A stretch of 64,000 nucleotides of DNA from positions 1,849,496 through 1,913,495 of the forward strand of contig WMCF01000089.1 of assembly GCA_009792885.1 (NCBI GenBank), in the 5' to 3' direction. Below, in pieces: positions 38,797 to 50,904 of this stretch; within the stretch, counting starts at the first letter, position 1, and every line of letters begins with the position of its first letter. The position numbers and the translations under genes were made by a program. Origin of the DNA: Eremophila alpestris peregrina. Taxonomy: Eukaryota > Chordata > Aves > Passeriformes > Alaudidae. The notes under the pieces were generated by a model. It did not search any database. It saw nothing but the letters and a program-made list of their open reading frames with translations, and was not told the DNA's origin.

Positions 38797-41700
38797 GAGT
38801 TATACACTAATGCAGTACAGGATTTGAAAAACAGAAAAGCTAAAAATTAAGACATCACTATTTACTTAAAAACAGGTGACAAAGTAGTTCGGAACAATTT
38901 CCAAAACCTGTACATTTATGAAAATAACAATTGTTTGGTTAGATTTTTTTTTAAAAGTGTTTGTTTCTTATATTGGCAATTTTTAAACTTTACTAGTTCT
39001 AATTGATCACAACTGAATATGAAATTAGTAATTTTGAGCTGTATTTTTCCATAGAGGTTACTTTCTTAATTAGTATGGGATTTCTTCTTTTTGTATTTCT
39101 GCGTAGTATGGCAAAATACAAATCTTTCTTATTTTGTTTTTTTTTAATGCACTTTTTAATTTAAGGGTAAATCTCAATTTTCTGAACTTATATCTTTAGA
39201 ATTTTTAAAAACATGTTTGTTTGAAATTTCTATAAAAGATATCTCTTCCCTAATAATATACAGATCATATCAATTCCTTCCTTGTTAATAAGAATATTGC
39301 TAAATAATGAAATTCAAGTAAAAATACATTGTGCCTACAGTTCTTGTTTAAAATATTCTTTCCTTGTGAAGTTTTTATTTCTTCAGGCCAGGATGGCCAA
39401 AAGCAATAGTAACCATTCTTCCATTGCATTTACCACCAGCAGAAGGTCCTTTTCTGAGTCCATACAGTTTTTTGGCTTTTGAGTTATAAGTAAATTTCTT
39501 GACTTTTATCCATGCAATGCTTTTTCCTTACTTACTTTGTTCCATATGTTATACATCATAAACTGTAGATCAGCAGTAAAACAATTTCAACAGTCTAGCA
39601 GCATTTTATTTACCATATTGGCCAGATCAGAAAATGTTTTAGGCCAAGATGGAAAAGTGGAGCTGCACCTCAGTTTAATGCAGGTATCTCCTTCAATTTA
39701 AACCACTAGTTAGACCTGCTTATAAGTAAACTTTATTTCCACAAGGTTTCCTCTTCTACATGTGCAAAATGTATACTGCCTTTACACTCATATACCTTAA
39801 GCCTGCCTAAAGGTGTTTTCCTCCCAAACATTTGGAGAAGATAATTAGCTGAGAAATGTTGGCAGTGGAAGGAAAAGTGTAGAACACAGTGACAACAAAA
39901 TATCAAAATTTTTTTGCTGATTAACTCTGATTGCTAAACAATTATATTTTTATGGAACAATGTGCTGAGCAACATAAATTTGTAGCAATAATTATTAGTT
40001 GTGCATAGGAATGCATCATACAACTTTCAATCCAGATGTCACATATCACACACTGGACTGTATTGAAGAACTGGACAAGTGATTACATTTTAGAAAATTG
40101 CTTTTTGTGTGTGTTTCTTGTTTTTATAAATATTGTAAAGAGTGAGACTGTACAATTAAAATTATCACTATGTATTCATCAAGATTTCTAGTGGAAATTA
40201 ATTTTGAGACAAATAGCCTACTTTTCTAGTCTGTGAATGGCAATTATAATAAAAGAAAAATTGAGAAAAAACAACAAAAAACCATCAGGACACTACAATT
40301 TCCTACCAACTCTTTTATGTACAGGAAATCTCTTAACTGTATTTCACTACCTGAAAACAGAATGACTGAATGTATGGAAAGGTTGTCTCTGTTACTTTAT
40401 TTTGTTAAAAGAAGTATTCAAGTAAAAAGTATTCATTCTGCTTGGGGATAGTATAGCAAAAGTATTTTAAATCAATAGAAAAAGTAATTTATTTAGAAGG
40501 AATTTATATCTTTGAGCTTTTCTAACTGCACTATAAATAATAATCACATAACATGTGGAAGTAACAGAAAAGTTTTACCTTACAGTCCATATGTCCCTAA
40601 AATTTCAGTTCTTTTAAATCTTTTAAACATGTTTTAGCAATACCTTTAAAATAACACACATATTAGTAATAAATTCAGTTATCTATTCAATACTAAAAAG
40701 TCTTTGATTTTCTGTGAATTATTTCTGAGATTTTCCCATTGTAATCCAAGCTTCAATTTATTTTTTTTTCCCTGTTGGTTGCTACCTTTTGATATTCCAC
40801 AGCTGGGGATGACAAATCCTACTGGGTCACAGAGTGTCGAATGTACTGATTCATAAATATTTGACTAGAATTAATAATCATATGAGAACAGGGAAGAAAA
40901 TAATTTGCATACTTTGAACCTATAGGTTGGGAAAAACACTGCTGTACTTCTTTTCCTCCTAGGAACTTTGATCATTATCTTTCTGTGTCTGCTAAGATCA
41001 GTTCATTTCTTCTTCTATTGAAGAAATGAACATTTGATTTAATTAAGGGTACAAAATTTGGTTATTTCAGTGCAAATCTGAATGTTTCAAAGTTTGGTTT
41101 TGGATCTCATTTCTGAAAATTTTATACATTGATGTACAGAAAGATTGAAAATATTTGGATGATATAGGTAAATGTATAATGAGCTAGAAATAGCATCATG
41201 GTCTCTCACATGAAGGCTGTTTGGTGGCATAAAATAATAGATAATAGTTCAGCTATAAATTTTAAATCAGGAAGGGGCTGTTTTCTTTTTGTAGGGAAAA
41301 TAAACTGATAGGTAATGATGCTGAGGTCATTAAGTTTACATTTTTGAAGCCAAGCTATTAATGGTCAAAGTTATAAAGGGTTTTTTAGGAAGCCATAATT
41401 TAGGTGACTTCTCCATTTTACCTATTGTCTATCAGTCAAGGTAGTCACTGGAAGGTAGGTGCCAGTGTGTTGGACCAGATGTTTTCAAGTCTCTTTTATC
41501 TCTGTGAAACTAAATCCCACACAAATTCCTGGCTATGTATCTGTATCACTCAGCTGTTTTGTTTAGAACCAGAAGTAGACACAGATGTGTCTACTGCTTT
41601 AATGAGATTGCAAGCTGGATCTGCCATTATATTCCATTTCATCCTTTTGTGGTAATTCCTTTATCAAACTGGATAAAATAAATTTAAAACAGATTATTTG

Positions 41701-42650
41701 GTTGCATAACTCCAGTGAAGTAGTTAAAATTTTAAATGGAATTCAGAGCTTCATAGTTGGTAGCACCAAATATTGAATAAACAAAATTTGCATTACAAAA
41801 ATAATCATACATCTGGTGCTGTGAAAGAATCAGAATAGGGTAAAGGGAAGAGAATTACTGTGTTTCTGGGTCTAAATAGTGTTTGCTGTGCTGATTCAAA
41901 GTGACTTCTCTGTCCTTCCAGACTGGGTCTTTCCATGCCATAGAAAAGCACTCACTGAAGTCCAATGGGCTGTATCATCCCACTTTTTATTTTCCTATAC
42001 AGCATATGTAGTTGGTGCACATATTGTTTTAGCAGGGCTCTGCTGGCATCATTACAGAGGCTATGTCCTACAGAATGCCCAGTTTATGGTGAGCACTATC
42101 TAGTAAGGCTAACATAAATCTGCTTTTACTCTTGTCATACAGCATTTTCTACATTACATTTATTTGTATGAGCTGAGGTTTGAAGAAGACACACAGATCT
42201 TTGTGTCTACTTTAGGGAGAAGTCTGCACTACAAAGAATAAAAATCTACTTTTTCGCAGCTCTGGGTGTAGTGTTCGTGTTATGACTCCATAAATTTTAA
42301 AAAGGGAAATGTGTTATGCTTAAGAACAGATAGGAACCGAAAGCCAAAAGCTGGAATGAGTTGTGAGAAATCCTTTGGGTTCTACTAAGTGAAATATGAA
42401 AAGAATTTTCCATGTTATAAATTGTTCCAATAGAAATAATGTCAGCTGGAGTTTCATGGCTATATATTTATGTTTTCTCCTTATAGCAAGCTCCTCCATA
42501 ATATCTGAAAATATTTAGGATAAAATTTGTGCAAGTACTCTAGCTGCAAGTTTGCATTTAAACTGCAAGCACCTTTATTTTTATGAAATCTCCCATTTAT
42601 TTCAACCTTAATGTTAAACCAGAGTAAATTCTTCTGTGTTAGACCCTCAG
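38797..42650. other. Anonymous AT-rich sequence
   Basis: No gene or dispersed repeat recognised. A 12-bp perfect hairpin lies at 41001-41031. Confidence 0.5.
41001..41031. repeat. Perfect hairpin, 12-bp stem, 7-nt loop
   Basis: Arms GTTCATTTCTTC and GAAGAAATGAAC around the loop TTCTATT, in unique AT-rich DNA. Confidence 0.95.

Positions 42651-42684
<34 letters not shown>
42651..42684 (+). repeat. Poly-A tract (34 A)
   Basis: An uninterrupted run of 34 A. The sequence upstream does not resemble a gene body that I recognise. It is most simply a mononucleotide microsatellite. Confidence 0.95.
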
Positions 42685-42686
<2 letters not shown>

Positions 42687-45365
42687 AGAGGACAGACTGA
42701 ATTACACTGTGATTTCATTCAGGTTTTATGAAATAGAACATGTTCTGCAATCTTGTATTGGAGAGAATTATGTTCTGAATAATTTTTAATAAGCCTCAAA
42801 GAGGTAAAAAAACCCACAAAAACCACAAAAACAACAGTATTCTTTCTGCAGTACTGACTATTGACTATGAAATATAATTTTCAGCAATGGCTGAGTCATT
42901 TTATTGTCTTTGGTTGCCACTTGAATTCTAAGCATAAGAAGTTGTATGGAGCTCTGCAGTTTTTCCATGAAGCAAGAGGAAAATTTTGAGGAAACTTTGT
43001 GTGGATTAACTTCTTTGTCACATAATATTGCTCTTCAGCTCTGAGAAGAGTATCTCTGTGTTGTTTTCTGCCAGACTTGGCTCACATTGCCAAAAGCAAA
43101 TGTAAAAAGTAGGTCCCTCTTTACCAAGACCAAAAGGCATCTCCTCAACCTTTTTCTTTGTTCCCAGTATTTTCCTCTCCTGTCAGTCTGTGAAGGGAAG
43201 GAGGACCCTTCACTGACTTATGCAAAGGAAGAGGAAATGGGAAGGCAAACACAGTAATTAAGATAAATACTGAGCTCTTATATTAAGGAAATGTTTTCAG
43301 TTAGTAGTAGGTGGGACATGGTCTGTCTCTTAGCTGTTTGAGTTTTTTCTCTCTTGTGTGCAGTTGCTTTACTGAAGGGCATTTTTAGTTCATTTTATTC
43401 CCTAACAGAGGAAATGGACTTAAAATTTAAGTAGTAACTAAGACACAGATACATAAACCAAGATGAAGATAAAACCAGCTGTAAAAGATTAACTTCTAGA
43501 CAACTTGTGGAATAAAAGTCTCAGCCTATAGTGTGATAGACTTGTTTTACCCCAATATAGTATCTGATGTAGATGTTATTTTGTCTGCTTCACAAAAAGT
43601 TGTGCAGAAAAAAACACAACTATATACTGTTAAGTCAGTCTGCTTGCCATTAGTATTTCTGTGGATTTTTTCACTTCTTTCTCAATTTCTTTTCTTCTTT
43701 TCTTCTTTTCCTGCAGCTACTAGCACCATGTTGAGTGACTTACATTAAGGGTACTACTTATTTCTAGAGTGAGTTCCAAGCAACCTGATGTACAGTTCTG
43801 GGAAAGACTAATATACTTCAGTGGATATAATTTTAAGAACTTAGAGGTAGGTATATTGTCTCGGCATAAATTTTCTCTATTTAAAGATGAATTATGGGTT
43901 CTTTGAAGGAACAGAGCCGATAACATACATTGCAGGCTCTTACGTAGAGACTGCAGCTATGTATAAACACTGTAGAATTGAAAAAAGTTAAATATCACAT
44001 ATCCCTTGAATTACAGACCAGTTGCCCTTTCATGGCAATGGCTACAGAAGTTGAAGTGATAAGAACCTTGGAAGTAAGTTTTAAAACAGACTGGTTTGAA
44101 ATAAGCGCAAAACTTTCAACAAGGCAAATGAGGGCTCCATAAACAGTGAACTTTCAAGATAGTCTGTTAATGCAGCCTCTGGTTACAATTTCAGTCAATT
44201 CATGTCAGGATTAGGATGGATGCATTGCTCCTTCTGGTTGGTATTTTATGTAGATGGTTCTGTCAGTTAAAATACAAAGCCCACAATGCCCAAGCAAATC
44301 TTTCAGCTGTCATCAATGAGCTTGTTACAAGATGCAGACAGAGTTTTTCTTACTTGCAATTTGTTGTAGTGCCTACCTGTCTATATTTATTGGTGAGCTA
44401 ATCTGGCTAATAGCATAGGTTGATGATCAGTTTGTTAAAATGGTTGTTAGTCAGCTCAGTTGTTGCTTTGATTTTAATGGCTCTGAAGATGGCTTGATCT
44501 GCTAGTGAGGTGATATGCTGGGACAAAAATTTAAATATAGTACTGTGAAATGCTGTATGTCTATTTGTGGAAACTGCTGTTTTCTGAATTATCAATTTTG
44601 GAGGCTCCTCAGAAAGCAAGATAAAGGGAGTAAGCCTCAAAAGAAATTTTTTAATAGACTATTTGTGGCCAATGTCATGAAAATATTTCTAGGTTACGCT
44701 ATTATTTACAACAGTAGGTGTATCATACAACTGGCTGATCACTCATAAAAAAATGGCTGATCCTAGAAAAACAACAAACTAAGAAATTAGAAAGATATAT
44801 TTTGATTAATTGAAAAATTCTTAGAATAACTTTTACTTGACTGACCTAAACAAAAACTTAAGTTGTTTTTGCTAAGGTTATCACTGACTTGTTCTGACCT
44901 TCAAAATAAAACATCTTTTAGAAGTGGCTCAGTAGAGGCGTCTGCTTATTTGTGTTCCAGACAGCAGCAAACTGGTACCCACCACCAAGTTCTACCCATA
45001 AGGCTGCGTGTTCTGTAACCCTGCTAGTGTCCCACTGAAGAATTTTATGTTCTGTGATAAAAATTGTATCTGCACCGCAGGCAGAGCTAGGGTGGAGCAG
45101 GTGGAGGAGCCTACATACTATTTAGCTGCTATTCCCAGCTGCTGTCAGGCATCACAGGAGCTGTCAGCCTAACAAAGACCTCTCCAAAAGCATGAGTGTG
45201 CCCACAGGCAGTGTGGCAAGTGGATGCACCTCAATAACCCAGCCAAGGGAATGAGCTTCTATCTCAGTCTCCCTAGGCTCTCCTAGGATTGCTCCAGACC
45301 CATGTCAAGGAGACACTTATTCCAGGCCAATCACCAGCAGTAGCACTTTCAGGTGACATCCAGAG
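42685..45365. other. Anonymous sequence, GC rising after 44930
   Basis: No gene. From about 44930 to 45365 the DNA is clearly GC-richer than before, leading into the LTR-rich cluster. I could not assign that segment. Confidence 0.45.
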
Positions 45366-45610
45366 TGTCACAGCCTGGGTCAGGGGCAGGATCATTCTGT
45401 GAGATACAGGGGAAGACCATTTTGGAATTGCACAAGGCTGGGTATAGGACAGTTTTGAGTAGAACCAAAGCAGGGAACAGAGAGGTTTCTATATTGCCTG
45501 TGGAGAAAGAAACAGAAAGGGGAAAGGGTTAAAATGCTTAGGCTGTGTGGGGACAGTATTTGCCAGTGCTGACATGTATATATATATATATATATATATG
45601 TGTATATGTT
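45366..45610 (-). mobile_element. Possible LTR 3' part, cut by a TA microsatellite
   Basis: Read on the minus strand, a pyrimidine-rich stretch is followed by GGCAATATAG, a likely decayed AATAAAG at about 45490-45500. About 130 bp later comes a terminus GGCTGTGACA (plus strand TGTCACAGCC at 45366). R-like pyrimidine tract, polyadenylation signal and a TGACA end match avian LTR design. The 5' boundary is lost in or beyond the TA repeat at 45575-45608. No target duplication found. Confidence 0.35.
45575..45608. repeat. (TA)n microsatellite
   Basis: About 12 TA units with a TG-interrupted end. The surrounding minus frame gives an Ile/Tyr repeat artefact. Confidence 0.9.
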
Positions 45611-46430
45611 CACTTCTACAGATCTCCCTCCTCCTCAACAAGAGACAGAAGTAGGATGAGGCCACTTTTGCTGTTTGTCTAAGTATTACATGTGTCAGCT
45701 TGTGCTGAATTTTCTGGTCAGCAATGTACACATGTGCATATGTGGTATAGACAGGTATTGGTGGGCATATGCCCACTGGTGAATGCAGGGTCAGGCTTGC
45801 TACCAGCTGGACTGTGGTCAGGGCTGTGGCAGCCTCATTTCTGTTGGGCTGCCGGATTTAGCCTTCTCCTGCTGCTGTCTTCTGACATCACTGAAGACAA
45901 CAGCTTAGACAAAATTGAGGACTTTTCCCTTTGCTAAATAACATGCTTCTCTATTTGAAGTGTAAAGAGCTGATGTCTATCTCAAATAGTAGGAAATAAC
46001 TTGGTGAACCTCTATAGTCAAAGAATCCTCTGTTTTATGCATCTGGGACAGATTACCCATCAGGTTTCATAAATAAGTATCATCAGAATTATTCATAGAG
46101 TAAAAATGTTTAATAATTGTGGGAGTCACTGTGCTTTACCATTTACCTCCCAAATTTAGTTTTACATAATTTTAATAATAGCTAATGTTAGGAACAAAAA
46201 GTTGTCTCTCCCACTATTTCACCAATAGCAATAACTCCACTATAGGCAGGCTATAAATATTTTTCTGTTTGCCTTATATGTTCTAAAGCCCTCAGATCGC
46301 TATTACAAGTGCAAGACTCAGTGACTCAGCACCAGCTTCCAGGCAGCTGAGTCTCTGAAAAGCAAATACTGCTTCAGAATTTAATTATATATTTTCAGAA
46401 CTTTTTCGTACACCTTTTCTGACTACATTA

Positions 46431-46891
46431 TGCTGTGGTTTAGCCCCACATGCTCAGTGGAATATGGGAGAATATCAGAAGGGCACCTTTGGCTGGCATA
46501 AAGGCAGTTTTACAGGTAAAGCAAAGCTGAACACAATGAAAATGAATCTAAGAATTCATTTAACTGCTTCCCAGGAGCAGGCAGGTGCATTACACTAAAT
46601 TATTACTTGGGAAGACAAACATCATCACTCCAAATATGCTCTCTTCCTCTTTCTTTCTCCAGGTTTCTATGTGAAGCCCCATGTATGGGATATCCCTTGG
46701 GCCAGCTGAGGTCAGCTGTCCTACCTCTGCCTCCTATCAACTCCCTGTTGGTGCAATGGGATGAGGAGTAGCAAAGGTGTTGGCTCAGTGTTCTCAATCC
46801 TTGTGTTATCAGCCCTGTTTCCAGCACAAATCCAAAACACCAGCCCATAATAGCCACTATGAAGAAAATTAACCCAGCCAAAGCCAGTACA
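46431..46891 (-). mobile_element. Avian ERV solo LTR (ERVL-like type), diverged
   Basis: On the minus strand the element begins near 46891 with TGTACTGGCTTTGGCTGGG, then 'ttaattttcttcatagtggc' and 'gtgttttggatttgtgctgg'. Further on come 'acagctgacctcagctggcc' and 'aagggatatcccatac'. Near the 3' end is 'tgtttgtcttcccaagtaa', and it ends with GCTAAACCACAGCA at 46431. This string of landmarks is a widespread avian LTR that I recognise. The TATA region is decayed (CATAGAAA) and the polyadenylation signal is weak. No intact target duplication is visible and no internal region remains, so it is an old solo LTR. The 92-codon minus frame (46603-46881) is LTR sequence, not a gene. Confidence 0.85.
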
Positions 46892-48693
46892 TCACTCTAG
46901 GCTTTTTTTTTTTTTGGCAAATTATCAGATGTTTCCTTAAAGGTTTGCCCTGAAACTGAGGTTTTTTACTGAGAGCAGTGACCTATAATAAACCAAGATC
47001 TATATACACTTTGATTTTAGCGTAAAGTTATTGTCAGGCAAGTTCACGTTGTATTAAACTGGCAGAAATGTCTATTTGTTAGCTCAAAACGTCAACTAAG
47101 GGTTCATATTTATAAGTGATTTTTTGAAAACTCTACTCAGTCATTCAGAAGAATTGATGGAATATCTTTAACATTTTCTCTGAGAGGAAAAATGGGGAGG
47201 AAGCCATTTCACATTCAGCTTGCTGCCAGTGCTGCTTTCTTTCTTCATCTGAACCTGCCACAACGGCTACTCATCCAAATATGTGTTTGGAACATCATGT
47301 TTCCACAAACCTGTTTACAGACTGGAAAATAAATACCTTGTAAACCAGTAAAGTTAACAGACATTAAATGAATGACCACCTTTTATGTAGCTAAAGGTGC
47401 TAATAGAATTAACTGTTTTCCCCAATTCTGTAAAGTGTTTATACTTAAAAATTATTAGGAAAGGCAAATCAAACAAACAAATTGATGTAACTTCTCAGCT
47501 ATTTCTAAGAGTAAGCCTTTGCTAGTCCAGGAATACAGGCAGAAACCTCGGAAAACTACTTTCATTTGTGCATGTTTGACAGTAAAAGCTTTAAAATTGA
47601 AATTTATTATCTAAAAGGCAGAAAAGCAAACAAAAATATTAACTTCTTCTGTCAAGAAATAAGTGCAGTGGTCTCCAGTGAGGTAGAACTTGATGCGAAA
47701 AATCCAGGAAGAAGAGAGAATAGTATGTATCTGTATTTGGTTTTATCAAATCAATGAGCTGTGCAGCAAAGCTTGTTGAATAATTCTGTGGCTGTTTAGC
47801 AAAGGAGAGAAAGGAACAAAAAAAGGTTGATTTTTAAATTTTATTTTATTTGGAATTACAAAAATTCTGAAATCTTTAAGCATAGGCTTAACTGAAAATA
47901 TTTCTGATTTTAATTTACTGTGTATATAAATACATTCATTAGCATATACTTGTCTCCCTCCTGTTAAGTTTTCATGAAAGACAATAGAAAAATACAGGTA
48001 GGAAAACCTGAAGTAAATCAAGGTAACATTTAGATTAGATCGGTGCAATAAAAGATTAAAGTTATGGGTACTGTGCATACCCAAAGAGCACAGTTTTTGT
48101 GTGAGAAGATCTGAGGGTTTCTTTTTCCTTCAACACCTTAAATTACTTTTTGTTAGGCTTCAGAGTGTGGAGGGTAGTTTTCTTCAGAAAGAATACTCTA
48201 GTTGGCACACACCCCATTTATTTGTGTAATATCATTGCTTTTCTAACTGAATAACTTTTAGGGGTTTGGCGTTTTTTTTCTCTCTCTCTTTAGTTTTCTC
48301 CTCACATGCTGACAAAGTCTGAGTCAACCACTGCTTTGGATGACTGATAAGGATCACCCTTTATCATTTCCTCCACTTAGGCCTCCCCCAGTTTTAAGAG
48401 GGTTTTGAACTAAGCAAAACTACTCCTTTATTAGAGTTAAATGAAATTGTTGAAACTTTTTTAATAGAGAAAGCATAAAATAGAAAAGAACCTAACCATA
48501 AATAGTTGTTTATTTGCCTCCCTCCGCCTTTGCTTGGTGTCCTTGCATGTAGTTCTTACATCCAATTTTCATTTTTGAAAAATTAGTTATTCTTTTCTAA
48601 AGCTCAAAAACCTCTGTACTCTGCTATGTTCCTCCTATAGAATTTTGTTTTTCCTTCTTTGATGTAGGGCTGTTTCTTCCAGCATGAGTTGTA
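46892..48693. other. Anonymous AT-rich spacer inside the LTR cluster
   Basis: Apart from a T-run at 46904-46914, no gene or recognised repeat. The minus frame at 47746-48084 (112 codons) has no recognisable domain. Confidence 0.45.
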
Positions 48694-48698
48694 GCCAC
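48694..48698. repeat. Target-site duplication, left copy (GCCAC)
   Basis: Identical to 49340-49344. It flanks the TG...CA ends of the solo LTR. Confidence 0.75.
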
Positions 48699-48810
48699 TG
48701 TCAGGGTCCGCAGGGGGTCTGCGGGGTCCTGATAGGTTCGTTTTTAGGGGGATCTCAAAAATGCAATAGACACAGCACAGGGACAAAAACCAGTTTCATC
48801 AACAATGCAC

Positions 48811-48816
48811 TTTATT
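48811..48816 (-). terminator. LTR polyadenylation signal AATAAA
   Basis: Canonical signal on the minus strand, about 185 bp downstream of the TATA box and about 110 bp from the LTR 3' end, as expected for the R/U5 boundary. Confidence 0.65.
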
Positions 48817-48996
48817 TAGTGCCACCAACAATTATGCGATAGAGGGAGAGAAAAAAGGAAAAGAGAGAAAGATAGAAAAGAGGGGAAGGGGATCGATAGC
48901 TACCATGAAAGGAGCCGGAATCCTCGAGGCGACGTGCCCATAGATGCGTCTTCCTTCCGTGGGGTGCGCACAAAGTAGGGTCCCAAAATGTACATT

Positions 48997-49003
48997 CTTT
49001 ATA
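48997..49003 (-). promoter_or_regulatory. LTR TATA box (TATAAAG)
   Basis: Core promoter element of the solo LTR at 48699-49339. Transcription would start roughly 25-30 bp downstream and run toward lower coordinates. Confidence 0.6.
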
Positions 49004-49339
49004 GGTCTTCTCGAAGCGAAAGGCATTTGGCCAAAGTGGGGGAGGCTGCCTGGCTGCGCTGGCTGCCATTGTCCAAACCAGCTGCACCTGGCCATTGTCT
49101 GGTGAGGGTACTGTGGTGCTTTGGGGTCGCTCTGGCCCCCACACACGGGAACAGAACAAACCGGAGAAAACATGAGCTCAGTCCATTGTCCCCAGTCACC
49201 GATCCAAGCACGCACCTGCAAGTTTTGGCAGGTCTTCCCCCCCCTGTACAGGCCAGAGGTACAGAGTCTGGGGTCTCAGTTCTGAGACCCTTTGGAGACA
49301 GTTGTGAGGCAAATGACGGATCTCGGGCAGACTCTGACA

Positions 49340-49344
49340 GCCAC
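49340..49344. repeat. Target-site duplication, right copy (GCCAC)
   Basis: Matches 48694-48698. A 5-bp duplication is a common size for retroviral integrases. Confidence 0.75.
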
Positions 49345-50104
49345 TGGAACTGCACTCTCTCTTGCCCACAATACGCAGTGGGTTTTTGCCGTGAGCACGG
49401 CCTGATGGTGTGGGGTGGTGCCACGATGTTCCTGGAGAGGCTCTGAAAAGAGCACCCTGTTGCCCAGGCACACAGGCACTCAGGTGATTTTGGCTCCTTT
49501 AGATGCAGCCTAAGCTGTAGGCTCCAGGGAGCCCCGATGGTGAGGGGAAGGCAGGCGGCGCAGGAAGGATCACGAGGCAAGTTCTTCACCTCCAAGTGCC
49601 TTCTTTAGTCTGGGAAGATCCTGGTCCGAAGAACCCAAACTCAGGGAGAGCAAGGACTGATATAGGTACAACCGGGGTGGGACTTGTAACTTGGACCAAT
49701 CACAGGGTGCAACAACATAACAAACAGCAGACTCAGCCAACTGGGGAGCAAAGATTAACATAGGGGATGATAGACAACTTGGGCAGGCCCCCAGGAGTGA
49801 ACCTTCCAGAACACTCTGGCAGTCCAGCTCCGGAGGGCCTGTTGCTAGGCAACTAATTGATCAGGGGAGTTGGGCCCTGTGTTGTCAGCCTAAGACTGCA
49901 AACCTTCTGTGGCCAGAGGGACTCACACAAAATCCTTGTCCCTCCAGGGCAATGCGGCCAGGCCTGGGGCAACCCCACGGCCTGCCACAGGTTTTGTGAT
50001 CCTTGCTTCCAAAGCCAGTTGAGTTGTTCACCATACTTACCTTAAGTCTACTCTCTTCATGACATTTGGCCTCTCTAGTGATTGTAAGGAAACGCAACAA
50101 CATT
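49345..50104 (-). mobile_element. Older LTR-like promoter-bearing block
   Basis: GC-rich sequence abutting the younger solo LTR. In minus orientation it carries an RFX X-box-like GTTGCCTAGCAAC (49841-49853), a CCAAT-box complement at 49696-49700, and a TATATC about 33 bp downstream (about 49660). A short leader with ACTAAAG near 49609 follows. This spacing is typical of a retroviral U3 and core promoter. I cannot fix the TG...CA ends: a start near 50104 (TGTTGCG) or near 50061 (TGTCATG) is possible. If real, the 48699-49339 LTR inserted at its downstream side. A cellular CpG-type promoter is the alternative, but no downstream exon is evident. Confidence 0.45.
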
Positions 50105-50904
50105 TTGTTTTTTCAAAGGAAACACTCTTGGTGAGTAAGACACTTACTAAAAAAGCAAATTTCATTTTAGGAAATTTCATTGTGTTTCATACTTATTGCT
50201 CCAACCTCCCTTTTTCTTTATTGGGTTGCTGATGCATCTCAGTCTTGTAAGATGAGAACATTTCACAAATTGGCACTATGGGTAGAAATGTGAAGGCTGA
50301 ACAGATGTACCTCAACTAATTTTTAAGGTACTTGACCAGTAACTTCCCTCGAATTTGGTGCTATTGTTTTTATTGCTGTTAGGTCCCTATTCTTAGGTCC
50401 CTTTAGACATGTCATGACCAGTATCCAGCTTTGCTAACATCAAGGTTTATCCAACATTTCCCATTCTGGTTTGTGTCATTTACAACATTGTTCATAAAAC
50501 TTTACCCATGTCCTGAATTTACACTAGACCCTATGTGCCCAAGTTAAACATGATTTCGCCAAAGATAGCATGTTTGTTTCATTTGGTTTAGGCAATCTCA
50601 CATTATTTTTATTCCCTCAGGAATTGTTTTTTACCGTTTTCATGGGGCTGTAGTGTGGAGAAGTAGAGAGAAAAAAAGAGACACGAAAGGATCTAAATGA
50701 AATTATATCACAGAACAGTATCTCCTTTTAGGAAACACATCTTCCACATGATAAACACTGGGTTTCAGCAGAAGATCTAAGCAAATGGTTCTTCCATTAT
50801 AGCCAAGAAAAATAAAAATTACGGATTCACTGCTTCATTAATTTTTCTCTAGATCATTGTCCTATGTTGCAATGTAAAATGTATTCTATTACATCTTCAT
50901 GAGC
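50105..50904. other. Anonymous AT-rich spacer
   Basis: No gene or recognised repeat between the two LTR units. Confidence 0.5.

Larger units (their letters stand above)
48699..49339 (-). mobile_element. Complete ERV solo LTR with target-site duplication
   Basis: A 641-bp element bounded by TGTCAGGG (48699) and CTCTGACA (ending 49339), giving inverted TGTCAG-type ends, and flanked by GCCAC direct repeats at 48694-48698 and 49340-49344. In minus orientation the parts are in order: a U3 of about 330 bp, TATAAAG at 48997-49003, a pyrimidine-rich R, AATAAA at 48811-48816, and about 100 bp of U5. No primer-binding site, polypurine tract or internal genes adjoin it, so it is a solo LTR left by recombination between two LTRs. 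Intact duplication and both signals suggest it is younger than its neighbours. Large frames (up to 198 codons, 48999-49595 on minus) cross its edge and are shadows of GC-rich DNA. Confidence 0.85.

Noticed and set aside
48999..49595. 198-codon minus-strand open frame, the longest in the window
   Set aside because: It crosses the edge of the solo LTR at 49339 and lies in GC-rich DNA where stops are rare. No domain is recognisable.
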